DNA of 64,000 nt from Bacillus sp. FJAT-29814. GTDB lineage: Bacteria; Bacillota; Bacilli; Bacillales; Cytobacillaceae. The position numbers and the translations under genes were made by a program. Below are positions 35,884 to 44,084 of this stretch, in pieces. Below the pieces are notes generated by a model. That model had not been told where the DNA came from. It worked only from the letters and a program-made list of their open reading frames with translations, and made no database searches. Within the stretch, counting starts at the first letter, position 1. The number at the start of each line of letters is the position of its first letter. The stretch spans positions 329,201 through 393,200 of the forward strand of contig NZ_LMTJ01000003.1 in NCBI RefSeq assembly GCF_001510715.1. The letters run 5' to 3'.

Positions 35884-36390
35884 ATGACTATTCTATTACT
35901 GCAGTGGGGGCTGTTCTCGTTTATGATCGGCATCGTATTGTCGCTGCCGCTAGCGGCCGTTTACTATCAAAAAGATTCGCTGGCAAGAAAAATTTTCACC
36001 AATGCCAGAAAGTTGAAATCGGCGCACCTCGACTATTTTATGCAAGCCTTTGCGGTTGGGGTCGTATTTTTGCTGGAATTTGCCACAAAGACCGAATTGC
36101 CACTATATGTCGTGATCCCTCTAATTTACGGCACCATCATGAACCCGACGATTTTCTTGATGGAAGCAACACCCTACATCCGAAGCGGCACAACACGAGT
36201 TGTTTATCAACTTCTCAAAGGGACCAGCCCTGTTTCGCTTTTGTTCGCCTGGTTTGCCATCGCCTATTTATACTTGCCTTTATTTCTAAAAATTTCACTT
36301 TTGGTTATTATCGCCATTGGTTTCATCATGTTCGGGTATCACTACTTGCAAGCTAAAAAACAAGGGAAAGATCATCAAACAGCTCTATAG
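35884..36390 (+). CDS. Small polytopic membrane protein, unknown
   Basis: 168 residues from ATG 35884 (AAAGGATGAAG before it). Four or five hydrophobic helices: residues 5-25, a middle pair, and two near the C-terminus; a short Lys-rich tail (AKKQGKDHQ) points to the cytosol. A polar stretch RSGTTRVVYQLLKGTSP lies between helices. I do not recognise a family. It is transcribed alone from P3 and ends in a terminator, and its neighbours on both sides are efflux operons with the same promoter type, so a role in the same response is inferred. Confidence 0.7.
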   Translation: MTILLLQWGLFSFMIGIVLSLPLAAVYYQKDSLARKIFTNARKLKSAHLDYFMQAFAVGVVFLLEFATKTELPLYVVIPLIYGTIMNPTIFLMEATPYIRSGTTRVVYQLLKGTSPVSLLFAWFAIAYLYLPLFLKISLLVIIAIGFIMFGYHYLQAKKQGKDHQTAL

Positions 36391-36398
36391 CAAAAAAA

Positions 36399-36436
36399 CG
36401 GCCTTAACACCTCGTGTTAGGGTCTTATTTTTTGCA
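36399..36436 (+). terminator. Terminator
   Basis: CCTTAACAC-CTC-GTGTTAGGG stem followed by TCTTATTTTTT. Confidence 0.85.
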
Positions 36437-36453
36437 AGCCCCCTGCAAGTTTT

Positions 36454-36529
36454 TGCGGGTACTGCCCCAAAACCTTGCGGCGGCCCTCTGAAACAGTGCG
36501 GTTTGCCTGGGGTAGATTCTAAGTAGAAT
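36454..36529 (+). promoter_or_regulatory. TGCGG triple-repeat promoter P4 (ABC-permease-lipoprotein operon)
   Basis: TGCGG at 36454, 36476 and 36497 (22 and 21 bp apart); a weaker TGCAA at 36433 is 21 bp further upstream. TAGAAT at 36524-36529 begins 27 bp after the last copy. The sequence after the last copy is GTTTGC, shared with P10. Confidence 0.75.
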
Positions 36530-36564
36530 GAGACTATCAAACTAAAAAAACGGAGGTTACAAAG

Positions 36565-37281
36565 ATGATTACCATTCAAGATATTTCAAAGGTGTATTCA
36601 TTAGAATCAGGTGAATTTTATGCATTAAAGAAAAATAATGTCCAGATCGAAAAAGGAGAATTCGTCGCGGTCATGGGGCCAAGCGGCTCAGGAAAAAGTA
36701 CGCTGCTCCAGTTGATCGGCGGCCTTGATCAGCCTACCTCTGGAAGCATAACCGTGGACGGAGTGCAACTAAACAATCTGGGTGAAAAAGACATGACACT
36801 GTTCAGGCGGGCGCGTGTGGGGTTTGTTTTTCAAAACTATCAGCTGCTGCCGATGATGACCGTTGGCGAAAATATTGCGCTATCCATGGCGGCCAATAAA
36901 GCATCCAAGTCCGAAATCGATACACGGGTAAAACAACTCCTGAAAGAAGTCAATCTGGAAGGGAAAGAAACACAATTCCCATCGCAACTAAGCGGTGGAC
37001 AGCAGCAACGGGTGGCCATCGCCAGAGCACTGGCAATGAAGCCGAAACTGATTTTGGCCGATGAGCCAACCGGCAACCTGGACCAGAAGAATGGAGAGGA
37101 TATTTTACAGCTCCTCTCCAGATTAAACAAAGAAGAGCAAATAACGATTATCATGGTTACCCATGACCAGCAAGCTGCTGCTTCAGCAGAACGGATTATT
37201 GTGATTCGCGATGGCGAAATTACTGCAGACCGAAAAAAAGGAGTGATGAACCATGAATCAATGGTTGGTAGCATGGCGTAA
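36565..37281 (+). CDS. ABC transporter ATP-binding protein (LolD/MacB-like)
   Basis: 238 residues with Walker [10 protein letters not shown], signature [14 protein letters not shown], Walker B LILADEPTGNLD and MVTHD switch. The short C-terminal extension after the last strand (DRKKGVMNHESMVGSMA) is unusual only in overlapping the next gene by 29 bp. Energises the two-domain permease downstream. ATG behind CGGAGG. Confidence 0.93.
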   Translation: MITIQDISKVYSLESGEFYALKKNNVQIEKGEFVAVMGPSGSGKSTLLQLIGGLDQPTSGSITVDGVQLNNLGEKDMTLFRRARVGFVFQNYQLLPMMTVGENIALSMAANKASKSEIDTRVKQLLKEVNLEGKETQFPSQLSGGQQQRVAIARALAMKPKLILADEPTGNLDQKNGEDILQLLSRLNKEEQITIIMVTHDQQAAASAERIIVIRDGEITADRKKGVMNHESMVGSMA

Positions 37282-39739
37282 CTTAATGCGCAGAAAGATG
37301 CGCTCATTCTTGACGATGATGGCTATTGTCATCGGGGTGGCCTCGATCTTCGGAGTCATCGCCGCCGTAGACTCAGCCGAAAAAACATTTCCAACCTATT
37401 TAAAGCAGACCTTCGGAAAGGCAGATTTTAACCTGAACGGAAGCGATGCCTATTTTTCAGAGGATATATTTAAGGATCTTAAGGAACTGGATCAAGCCGC
37501 TGCAGTAGCGGTATTGAAAGAAAACTCCAAGCTCCACCTGGAACAAAGCGGAGTCTCAGCGATTCAAAAACGGGTTCATCTGTCCGGGTACAGCGATTTG
37601 GATACGCGGATTACCGATTTTAAAGTGATTGAGGGTAATTTGAAATCCGACGGTGCAATTATTACGGATAAAACCGCAAAAGTATGGAAAAAAGAGGTCG
37701 GTGACACGATTTCATTTGATACGGATAAGGGCGTTAAAACGATTAAAATAACCGCAATTGTCAACTATACAGTTGAACTGATGGGGCCATCCAGCTGGAT
37801 GATGGCAAAGTATCACCCATGGTCAGTGGCGGTTCCATTAACAGTGGTCCAGGATTGGTATGACCTATCCGGAAAAATCGATAATGTGCAAATTAGGGCA
37901 GCCAGTGAATCTAGCTTAAAATCAGTGGAAAAACAGTTAGAAGCATACGTAAAACAATACGACGGAATTTATATGACACCGGTGGTCCTTGATTTTGAAG
38001 CTCAATTTAAAATGTTGGATTCCTTCTTCCTTGCTTTATATCTCGCCGGATTTCTCGGTATCGTGCTTAGTGCATTTATTATCTTCAATTCTCTATATGT
38101 GAGCATTAAAGAACGAAAGAACGAGTTTGCGGTATTGAAAACGATTGGCTATACACCATCACAGATTCAAACCATGGTATTTTTTGAAGTGCTGCTGCTA
38201 TCAGTCATCGGGACCGTTGCCGGCTTGGTATTGGGTTATGGCTTAGGGATCGGCTTGAAAGCACTCATCTTCCTGATCAGCAGTGTTCACAGTGAAGGTA
38301 GCATGGTGTTGGGTAAAGGTTTGATGATCTCCGTCCTTGCCGGTATCCTTGTACCTTTGGCAGCGTCTTATTATCCGATTCGTCAAGCTGGAAAAATTAG
38401 TGTTATCGAAGTGTTAAAAGAGAACCGGGCAGCGGCGTTTAAACCGAATAAGTGGCTGGCTGGTCTTGGAATTTTGCTTATTTTGTCCGGATTCTTTATC
38501 AAACATTTGCTGCTGATTGTTCCATTAATGGCCGGCATCGCATTACTGTTTCCATATCTATTCAAAGCGTTCGATTTCTTTTTAAAAGGAATCTACCGTC
38601 TGGTGTTTGGAATGCCTGGTGAACTGGCCAGCCGCAATCTCAATCGGAACCTGGGCCGGACTTCGATGACTTCGGTGATTCTTTGTCTGGGGATTGCGAT
38701 GATCGTATTGATGAGTTCGTTGAATTCGGCACTGCTGCAGACATATGAAAAAGTAATTTATTCCTCCTACGGCGGAAACTTAGATATCATGCTTCACCAT
38801 ATTGAAAAAGACGATTTGGAAAATTTGAAAAAGGTGGAAGGGGTGGCTGATGCGACTACCTACTCCATGCAGGCAATCATTTGGTCCGATGGGGATAAAA
38901 AGCGGAAACTGCCTGTCTATGGTGTTGGCGAAGAGTGGATTGACCGCTTCCCGCTGTTTACCACAACAGATAAAACACCTGGGGATGTAATCGGTGACCT
39001 GGCAGCAAATGAAATTGTAATGGACAGAATTTCCTATAAGATTTGGGGAGGGAAAATCGGAGAATCGGTTACCCTGGATACCCAAAAGGGCCCGCAAGCA
39101 TTTAAAGTGGCAGCCGTTGTCGATACGATGAAAAACAGCGGTTACGGCGCTTTTATGAAAACAGACAGCTTTAAGGATAGCTTTGGAATCAATTATGAAC
39201 GAAACGCGCTTGTGCTTAAAGATGAAACAACCAGCCCGCTGCAATTGAGGGAAAATATTTTCGCCCTTTTCGGTGAAAGAATTGAAGACATGTTCGGTCC
39301 TGAAGATTGGGTGTCCGTGATAAGTGCTTCGTATACAGGATCGTTTTCGATTATCAATGCCCTAGTCGTATTGGCCATCATTGTTTCCGGTATTGGCATC
39401 ACCAACACGCTGCTGATCAGCATTTTGGAGCGGATCCGTGAAATTGGGATGATGCGTGCTGTTGGCGTGACAAGCGGGCAAATCATCGGGATGATTTTAT
39501 TGGAAGGGTTTGGAATCGGGCTGGCAGCTACGGTCATTGGTTCCTTGTTTGGGGTGCTGCTAATCTTTCTGTCTTCAACCTTTGTAGAAATTAACTCGCT
39601 CACCTTTGAATTCGGTGTAACCTGGTGGATTATCCTTGTCATTTTCTTGTTTGGGATTCTGGTCAGTTTGATATCCAGCTTCGCACCCGCATCAAGAGCG
39701 GCTAAAACTCAGTTAAGTGAGGCGTTACGGTATGAGTAA
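37253..39739 (+). CDS. ABC transporter permease with two FtsX domains
   Basis: 828 residues, twice the size of the YknZ-type permease. An N-terminal helix (KMRSFLTMMAIVIGVASIFGV) and an extracytoplasmic domain lead to a first FtsX domain (YVSIKERKNEFAVLKTIGYTPSQ). A second extracytoplasmic domain precedes a second FtsX domain (RIREIGMMRAVGVTSGQ). Such permeases extract or expel lipophilic compounds, or act on lipoproteins; the start shares sequence with the 34535 permease. Lies between its ATPase and a lipoprotein it may serve. Confidence 0.92.
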   Translation: MNQWLVAWRNLMRRKMRSFLTMMAIVIGVASIFGVIAAVDSAEKTFPTYLKQTFGKADFNLNGSDAYFSEDIFKDLKELDQAAAVAVLKENSKLHLEQSGVSAIQKRVHLSGYSDLDTRITDFKVIEGNLKSDGAIITDKTAKVWKKEVGDTISFDTDKGVKTIKITAIVNYTVELMGPSSWMMAKYHPWSVAVPLTVVQDWYDLSGKIDNVQIRAASESSLKSVEKQLEAYVKQYDGIYMTPVVLDFEAQFKMLDSFFLALYLAGFLGIVLSAFIIFNSLYVSIKERKNEFAVLKTIGYTPSQIQTMVFFEVLLLSVIGTVAGLVLGYGLGIGLKALIFLISSVHSEGSMVLGKGLMISVLAGILVPLAASYYPIRQAGKISVIEVLKENRAAAFKPNKWLAGLGILLILSGFFIKHLLLIVPLMAGIALLFPYLFKAFDFFLKGIYRLVFGMPGELASRNLNRNLGRTSMTSVILCLGIAMIVLMSSLNSALLQTYEKVIYSSYGGNLDIMLHHIEKDDLENLKKVEGVADATTYSMQAIIWSDGDKKRKLPVYGVGEEWIDRFPLFTTTDKTPGDVIGDLAANEIVMDRISYKIWGGKIGESVTLDTQKGPQAFKVAAVVDTMKNSGYGAFMKTDSFKDSFGINYERNALVLKDETTSPLQLRENIFALFGERIEDMFGPEDWVSVISASYTGSFSIINALVVLAIIVSGIGITNTLLISILERIREIGMMRAVGVTSGQIIGMILLEGFGIGLAATVIGSLFGVLLIFLSSTFVEINSLTFEFGVTWWIILVIFLFGILVSLISSFAPASRAAKTQLSEALRYE

Positions 39740-40520
39740 ATGGATGTTCCTATTCATATTGCCATTCGTTCTATTGTTGTCCGCATGCAGCGGTGGAACG
39801 GATGAATCTTGGGAAAACGAGGAGGTCACGGAGGCGAGCACACGCCTCCTGGCTGATGATGTGGTGGTTCTTTGGAAGGTTGATGGTTCTACAATCAAAC
39901 TGAAAATTGTTCAAGACGATGGAAAGCCAATAGAAAAATTCGACATTAACCATGAAAAGCTGCTTCATTTGATTATTGTCAGCAAGGATCTGTCGTATTT
40001 CAATCATATTCATCCCGAGTATAAAGGAGCGGGGTTGTTTGAGATTACTAACGACTTTCCTTCTGGAGGCGAGTACAAACTAATTGCCGATTTCAAACCA
40101 GCGGATGGCGGGGCAATGACGAAAATGGAATGGGTAAAGGTAAAAGGGAAACAATCGGAAACGGTTCCTTTAGTGGTCGATGAAACTTTGGAAAAAACGA
40201 TGGATGGAAAAAAGGTAACTTTAAAAACGGAGGCACTTGGGGCGAGCAAAGAGCTGACCCTTAAATTTACCCTTTTGGATGCTATTTCAGGGCAGCCAAT
40301 TACCGATTTGGAGCCTTACCTCGGGTCGATCGGGCATGTAGTGGTAATGTCAGAAGACGGTGAGCGTTACTTGCACGTGCATGCTGTTGACGGTCAAGGA
40401 AGCGGACCAGAGGCATTGTTCGAAACAAATTTTCCGAAAAGTGGGGTTTATAAGATTTGGGCCCAGTTTCAGAGGGATGGCGAAGTATTTACGGTGTCAT
40501 ATGTCGTGAAAGTCTCCTAA
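39732..40520 (+). CDS. His-rich lipoprotein with YtkA/FixH-like domains
   Basis: 262 residues from ATG 39732, overlapping the permease end by 8 bp. Signal peptide with lipobox LLSAC puts Cys19 at the mature N-terminus. The body has two beta-rich parts: INHEKLLHLIIV with FNHIHPE, and YLGSIGHVVVMSEDGERYLHVHA ending FPKSGVYKIWAQFQRDG. The same motifs in the same order are found in the exported protein at 53937, next to copA, so these are paralogues. Conserved His pairs suggest copper or other metal binding at the outer face of the membrane; this is an inference. Confidence 0.8.
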   Translation: MSKWMFLFILPFVLLLSACSGGTDESWENEEVTEASTRLLADDVVVLWKVDGSTIKLKIVQDDGKPIEKFDINHEKLLHLIIVSKDLSYFNHIHPEYKGAGLFEITNDFPSGGEYKLIADFKPADGGAMTKMEWVKVKGKQSETVPLVVDETLEKTMDGKKVTLKTEALGASKELTLKFTLLDAISGQPITDLEPYLGSIGHVVVMSEDGERYLHVHAVDGQGSGPEALFETNFPKSGVYKIWAQFQRDGEVFTVSYVVKVS

Positions 40521-40542
40521 TCCGGTAAAGGAAGTAGTCGGT

Positions 40543-40866
40543 GGTAACATTGAGGGGGTCTTACGTGCCCGAAAAGTGTTTGGAAGCCAAAAATAGGTAA
40601 CGTAGAGGCAGTCTACGTGCCCAAAAATGGTATGGAAGCCGAAAATAGGTAACGTAGAGGCAGTCTACGTGCCCGAAAAGTGTTTTGGAAGCTAAAAATC
40701 GGTAACGTAGAAACGTTCTACGTGGCCAAAAATGGCTTGGAAAACAAAAATCGGTAACGTAGGAGCGTTCTACGTGCCTAAAAATGGTTTGGAAAACAAA
40801 AATCGGTAATGTAGAAGCATTCTACGTGCCCGAAACAGGTCCGGAAACCAATAAGCGGTCACGTAA
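40543..40866. repeat. Seven-unit, 52-53 bp tandem array with hairpin core
   Basis: GGTAAC (or close variants) starts at 40543, 40596, 40648, 40701, 40753, 40805 and 40857: spacings 53, 52, 53, 52, 52, 52. The five inner units contain a hairpin ACGTAGA-n5-TCTACGT (or close), followed by GCC and an A-rich spacer with TGGAA. First and last units are degenerate. Loop bases vary in a paired way: GGCAG, AACGT, AGCAT. Non-coding; the only occupant of the gap between the lipoprotein and the flavoprotein genes. Confidence 0.92.
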
Positions 40867-40964
40867 ATCTAAACTACTCATTAAACTAAAAAGGTAGAGA
40901 ATCTTTTTCTATGGGAGAAACTACCTATTGATGATAACCTAGATGCATAAAGGAGTGAAATAAT

Positions 40965-42023
40965 GTGGTATATGATGTGGTAGTAATTGGCGGTGGCCAG
41001 GCAGGTTTGGCAATGGGCTACTTCCTAAAACAAACTTCCTTAAAGTTTGTCATTCTTGATAACCTAGAAAGAACTGGTGATGTTTGGCGGAAAAGGTACG
41101 ACTCCCTAGTGTTGTTTACCCCCCGCTCATACAGCGCATTACCTGGTCTTGCATTATCCGGGGACCCGGATGGTCTTCCAGCAAAGGATGAAATTGCTGA
41201 TTATCTTGAGCATTATGCACAGAATTTTGATTTGCCAATCCTGCATAATTGTAACGTTCAAAAAATTAAACAAGAAAACAATCTATTCACGATCGAAACA
41301 AATGAATCACGGTTAACGGCAGAGAAGGTCGTTGTAGCAACAGGCCCCTTTCACACTCCAATAATCCCACCCTTTGCCAAAGATCTACCAAGCGATATTC
41401 TCCAATTGCATTCTTCGGAGTATAAAAACCCTGCCCAGCTTAACAAGGGGGCTGTCCTAGTAGTCGGCGGTGGCAATTCCGGAGCGCAAATCGCCGTAGA
41501 ATTATCGGAGCATTATGAAACTTTCCTTTCTGTGGGACAAAAGCCTCGGTTTCTTCCTTTAACAGTGGTTGGAAAAAGTATTTTCTGGTGCTTTGATAAA
41601 GTGGGACTCCTGCAAGCAGACCGAAATTCCCGGATTGGCAAAAAAATTCAAAGCCAGCCCGACCCAATCTTTGGTTTGGAGTTAAAAGACAAATTAAAGA
41701 ATAATAGAATTACTCTAATAGGCAGGACAAAATCAATAGTGAATAACCAAATTCAGTTTGAAGACTCCTCCACGATTGCCGTCAAAAATATCATTTGGGC
41801 TACAGGTTTTAAGCAGGATTACTCCTGGATTGAGATTCCAAATCTTGTAGATCATACTGGAAAAGTAAAACAAAATCGGGGTGTGACAGATATCGAGGGG
41901 TTATACTTCCTAGGACTGCCATGGCAGCATCGAAGAGGATCCGCTTTGCTGCTGGGGGTAGGCGATGATGCGGAATTCCTATCTCAAAAAATCACGGCAC
42001 AAAATCTAGTCTATTTGAATTAA
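40965..42023 (+). CDS. FAD/NAD(P)-dependent oxidoreductase (CzcO/flavin monooxygenase-like)
   Basis: 352 residues. N-terminal FAD-binding VVVIGGGQAGLAMGYFLKQ, central NAD(P)-binding VLVVGGGNSGAQIAVELS and the ATGF motif near 275 place it among CzcO/YpdA-like or single-component flavoproteins. Start is GTG 40965 (AGGAGTG seven bases upstream); the ATG two bases earlier is in a frame that stops at once. CzcO proteins are often near metal resistance genes, but that role is not proven. No TGCGG triple repeat is present upstream. Confidence 0.85.
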   Translation: MVYDVVVIGGGQAGLAMGYFLKQTSLKFVILDNLERTGDVWRKRYDSLVLFTPRSYSALPGLALSGDPDGLPAKDEIADYLEHYAQNFDLPILHNCNVQKIKQENNLFTIETNESRLTAEKVVVATGPFHTPIIPPFAKDLPSDILQLHSSEYKNPAQLNKGAVLVVGGGNSGAQIAVELSEHYETFLSVGQKPRFLPLTVVGKSIFWCFDKVGLLQADRNSRIGKKIQSQPDPIFGLELKDKLKNNRITLIGRTKSIVNNQIQFEDSSTIAVKNIIWATGFKQDYSWIEIPNLVDHTGKVKQNRGVTDIEGLYFLGLPWQHRRGSALLLGVGDDAEFLSQKITAQNLVYLN

Positions 42024-42029
42024 TTCGCA

Positions 42030-42056
42030 GGCTTCCAAACTGGAAGTCTTTTTTTT
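42030..42056 (+). terminator. Terminator
   Basis: GGCTTCCA-AAC-TGGAAGTC stem plus T run. Confidence 0.88.
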
Positions 42057-42088
42057 GGTTTTTTTCACATGATCCCCCCACAAAATCT

Positions 42089-42163
42089 TGCGGGATAACT
42101 CAAAAACACTGCGGCTGTGTTCGAAAAGAATGCGGTTGGGAGGAGCCGGAACCGCCGTAAAAT
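42089..42163 (+). promoter_or_regulatory. TGCGG triple-repeat promoter P5 (ABC exporter)
   Basis: TGCGG at 42089, 42110 and 42131, all perfect and 21 bp apart. TAAAAT at 42158-42163 begins 27 bp after the last. Copy 1 reads TGCGG-GATA-ACTCAA. No -35 hexamer. Confidence 0.78.
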
Positions 42164-42200
42164 GAGAACAAATAGATTCGTGTGAAAGGAGTTTCCCAAA

Positions 42201-43991
42201 ATGAAAGATTTTAAGTTATTTTTACCGTATGTTAAGCAAGTCCGCAGTCTATATATAATTGGTTTCGTCGGCAGTCTGTTTCGCTTTCTGATCCCGTTGT
42301 TTGTACCGCTCATATTAAAATACATTTTCGATCAGCTGTTGCAAAACGAGTCATTAACCCGCGGCCAAATGCTAGAACAATTACTGTATATCGCCGCTGG
42401 CATGATTGTCGTTTTCCTATTCATCCGTACACCGATGGAATATATGAGGCAATTCTGCATTCATAAAGCCAATAACAATATTATCAAGCAACTCCGAAGG
42501 GACGCTTTTAAAAAAGTTCATTCGTTAGATGCAAAGTATTTTGTCGATAACAAAAGCGGCGAAATCGGCACGCGATTTTTTGATGATATCGAAAAGGTGA
42601 AAGGCTTCCTGACAGCAATGTTCGGTAATATCTGGATTGAGATGATCGTTCTCCTGTTTGTCATCGCAGTAATGATGACACTCAATATAAAATTGGCAAT
42701 CCTTTCTGTCCTTCTTGTCGGTTTTCAATTTGTAATGGCCCATATTCTTTCGAAAAAATTTAAGCAATCCACTGGCAGCATGATGAAATATCGCTCTGTG
42801 ATGAGCGGGTTTATTTTTGAAAAAATCCAAGGGGCTTTCCTTTCAAAATTGTTCGCTGCAGAACAGCGTGACAAAGCGGAACTAGAGCAGCACTTAACCA
42901 AGTTTGACAGATTGACAGACCACCAAGCCAAAATCAACGCGGTTATGCTTTCCCTCGTGAACGTACTCAGTGACATGACGCCGTTTATTGTCGCCATCGT
43001 CGCCAGCCTATTCGTCATCGATGGCAGCTTAACTGTCGGCAGTTTAATTGCCTTTTTTGCCTACGTGGATAAAATGAGAAGTCCGGTTGCTGCACTCGTA
43101 AATGCTTATCCGGCTATCACTGAAGGCAGTGTCGCCCTAAACAGAATCTTTTCCTTTTTCCATACACCTTCAACGATTAAAGAAATAGAAAACCCGGTAG
43201 AACTAAAGGAGTTTACAAATTCTATTGAATTCGAGGATGTTTCTTTTTCCTATGATGGCAAAAAGAACACACTGCAGCATGTTTCCTTAACGCTTGAAAA
43301 AGGGAAATCATATGCATTCGTCGGGGAGAGCGGGGGCGGCAAGAGTACAATCCTCCAGTTGCTGCTGAGAATGTACGATGCAACAGGAGGTGAAGTATCG
43401 ATCGATCATATCAATATCAAAAACTACTCGTTAGCCAGTCTCAGGGATCACATGGGTATTGTCACCCAAGATAACTTTTTATACAGCACATCGATTAAAG
43501 ATAATCTTAAAATGGGGAAGCTTGATGCGACCGACGAAGAAATAATCGCGGCGGCCAAAAAGGCCTATGCCCATGAGTTTATTTCGATGCTGCCCCAGGG
43601 GTATGATACCGAAATTGGAGAGCGGGGCGTTAAACTTTCCGGAGGCCAAAAACAGCGAATTTCACTCGCTCGTGTCTTTTTAAAGGATCCTTTGATTATG
43701 ATCCTCGATGAAGCGACTAGTGCACTTGATAATGAAAGCGAAAAGCTCGTTCAGAACTCGATTAATCAGCTTGCCCACGACAAAACGATTGTCATGATTG
43801 CGCACAGGCTTTCGACGATCTTACATGCGGACACAATTTTCGTCGTAAAAAACGGGGAAATCATCGAAAGTGGCAATCATCAAAGCCTACTTGCGTTAAA
43901 TGGCTATTATAAGGACCTTTACATGAAACAAAATAAACCGTTAGAAGAAAAATTCCCAATTGGGAAAGTCGGCCAACTGGCCAATGTTTAG
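42201..43991 (+). CDS. ABC exporter, fused membrane and ATPase domains
   Basis: 596-residue half-transporter of the multidrug/lipid exporter class. Six helices lie in residues 1-310. The ATPase has Walker A GESGGGKST, signature KLSGGQKQRISLAR, Walker B LIMILDEATSALD and switch His in MIAHRLS. It probably acts as a homodimer, since no partner gene follows. ATG with AAAGGAG. Sole gene downstream of P5. Confidence 0.93.
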   Translation: MKDFKLFLPYVKQVRSLYIIGFVGSLFRFLIPLFVPLILKYIFDQLLQNESLTRGQMLEQLLYIAAGMIVVFLFIRTPMEYMRQFCIHKANNNIIKQLRRDAFKKVHSLDAKYFVDNKSGEIGTRFFDDIEKVKGFLTAMFGNIWIEMIVLLFVIAVMMTLNIKLAILSVLLVGFQFVMAHILSKKFKQSTGSMMKYRSVMSGFIFEKIQGAFLSKLFAAEQRDKAELEQHLTKFDRLTDHQAKINAVMLSLVNVLSDMTPFIVAIVASLFVIDGSLTVGSLIAFFAYVDKMRSPVAALVNAYPAITEGSVALNRIFSFFHTPSTIKEIENPVELKEFTNSIEFEDVSFSYDGKKNTLQHVSLTLEKGKSYAFVGESGGGKSTILQLLLRMYDATGGEVSIDHINIKNYSLASLRDHMGIVTQDNFLYSTSIKDNLKMGKLDATDEEIIAAAKKAYAHEFISMLPQGYDTEIGERGVKLSGGQKQRISLARVFLKDPLIMILDEATSALDNESEKLVQNSINQLAHDKTIVMIAHRLSTILHADTIFVVKNGEIIESGNHQSLLALNGYYKDLYMKQNKPLEEKFPIGKVGQLANV

Positions 43992-44084
43992 CAAAAATTT
44001 TTAAAATTCAGAAGGAAATTAACATTCCCAACTCGTATATGGTAATAGGGGACCTGCATAAAAACGAACATTGGGGGAATGGGA

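Noticed and set aside
40543..40866. CRISPR array
   Set aside because: Period is regular, but the supposed spacers are nearly the same in every unit, and no cas gene is nearby.
40854..40887. An eleventh TGCGG promoter before the flavoprotein gene
   Set aside because: Only one AGCGG is present, the distance to TAAACT is 28 bp, and the positions 21 and 42 bp upstream do not match.
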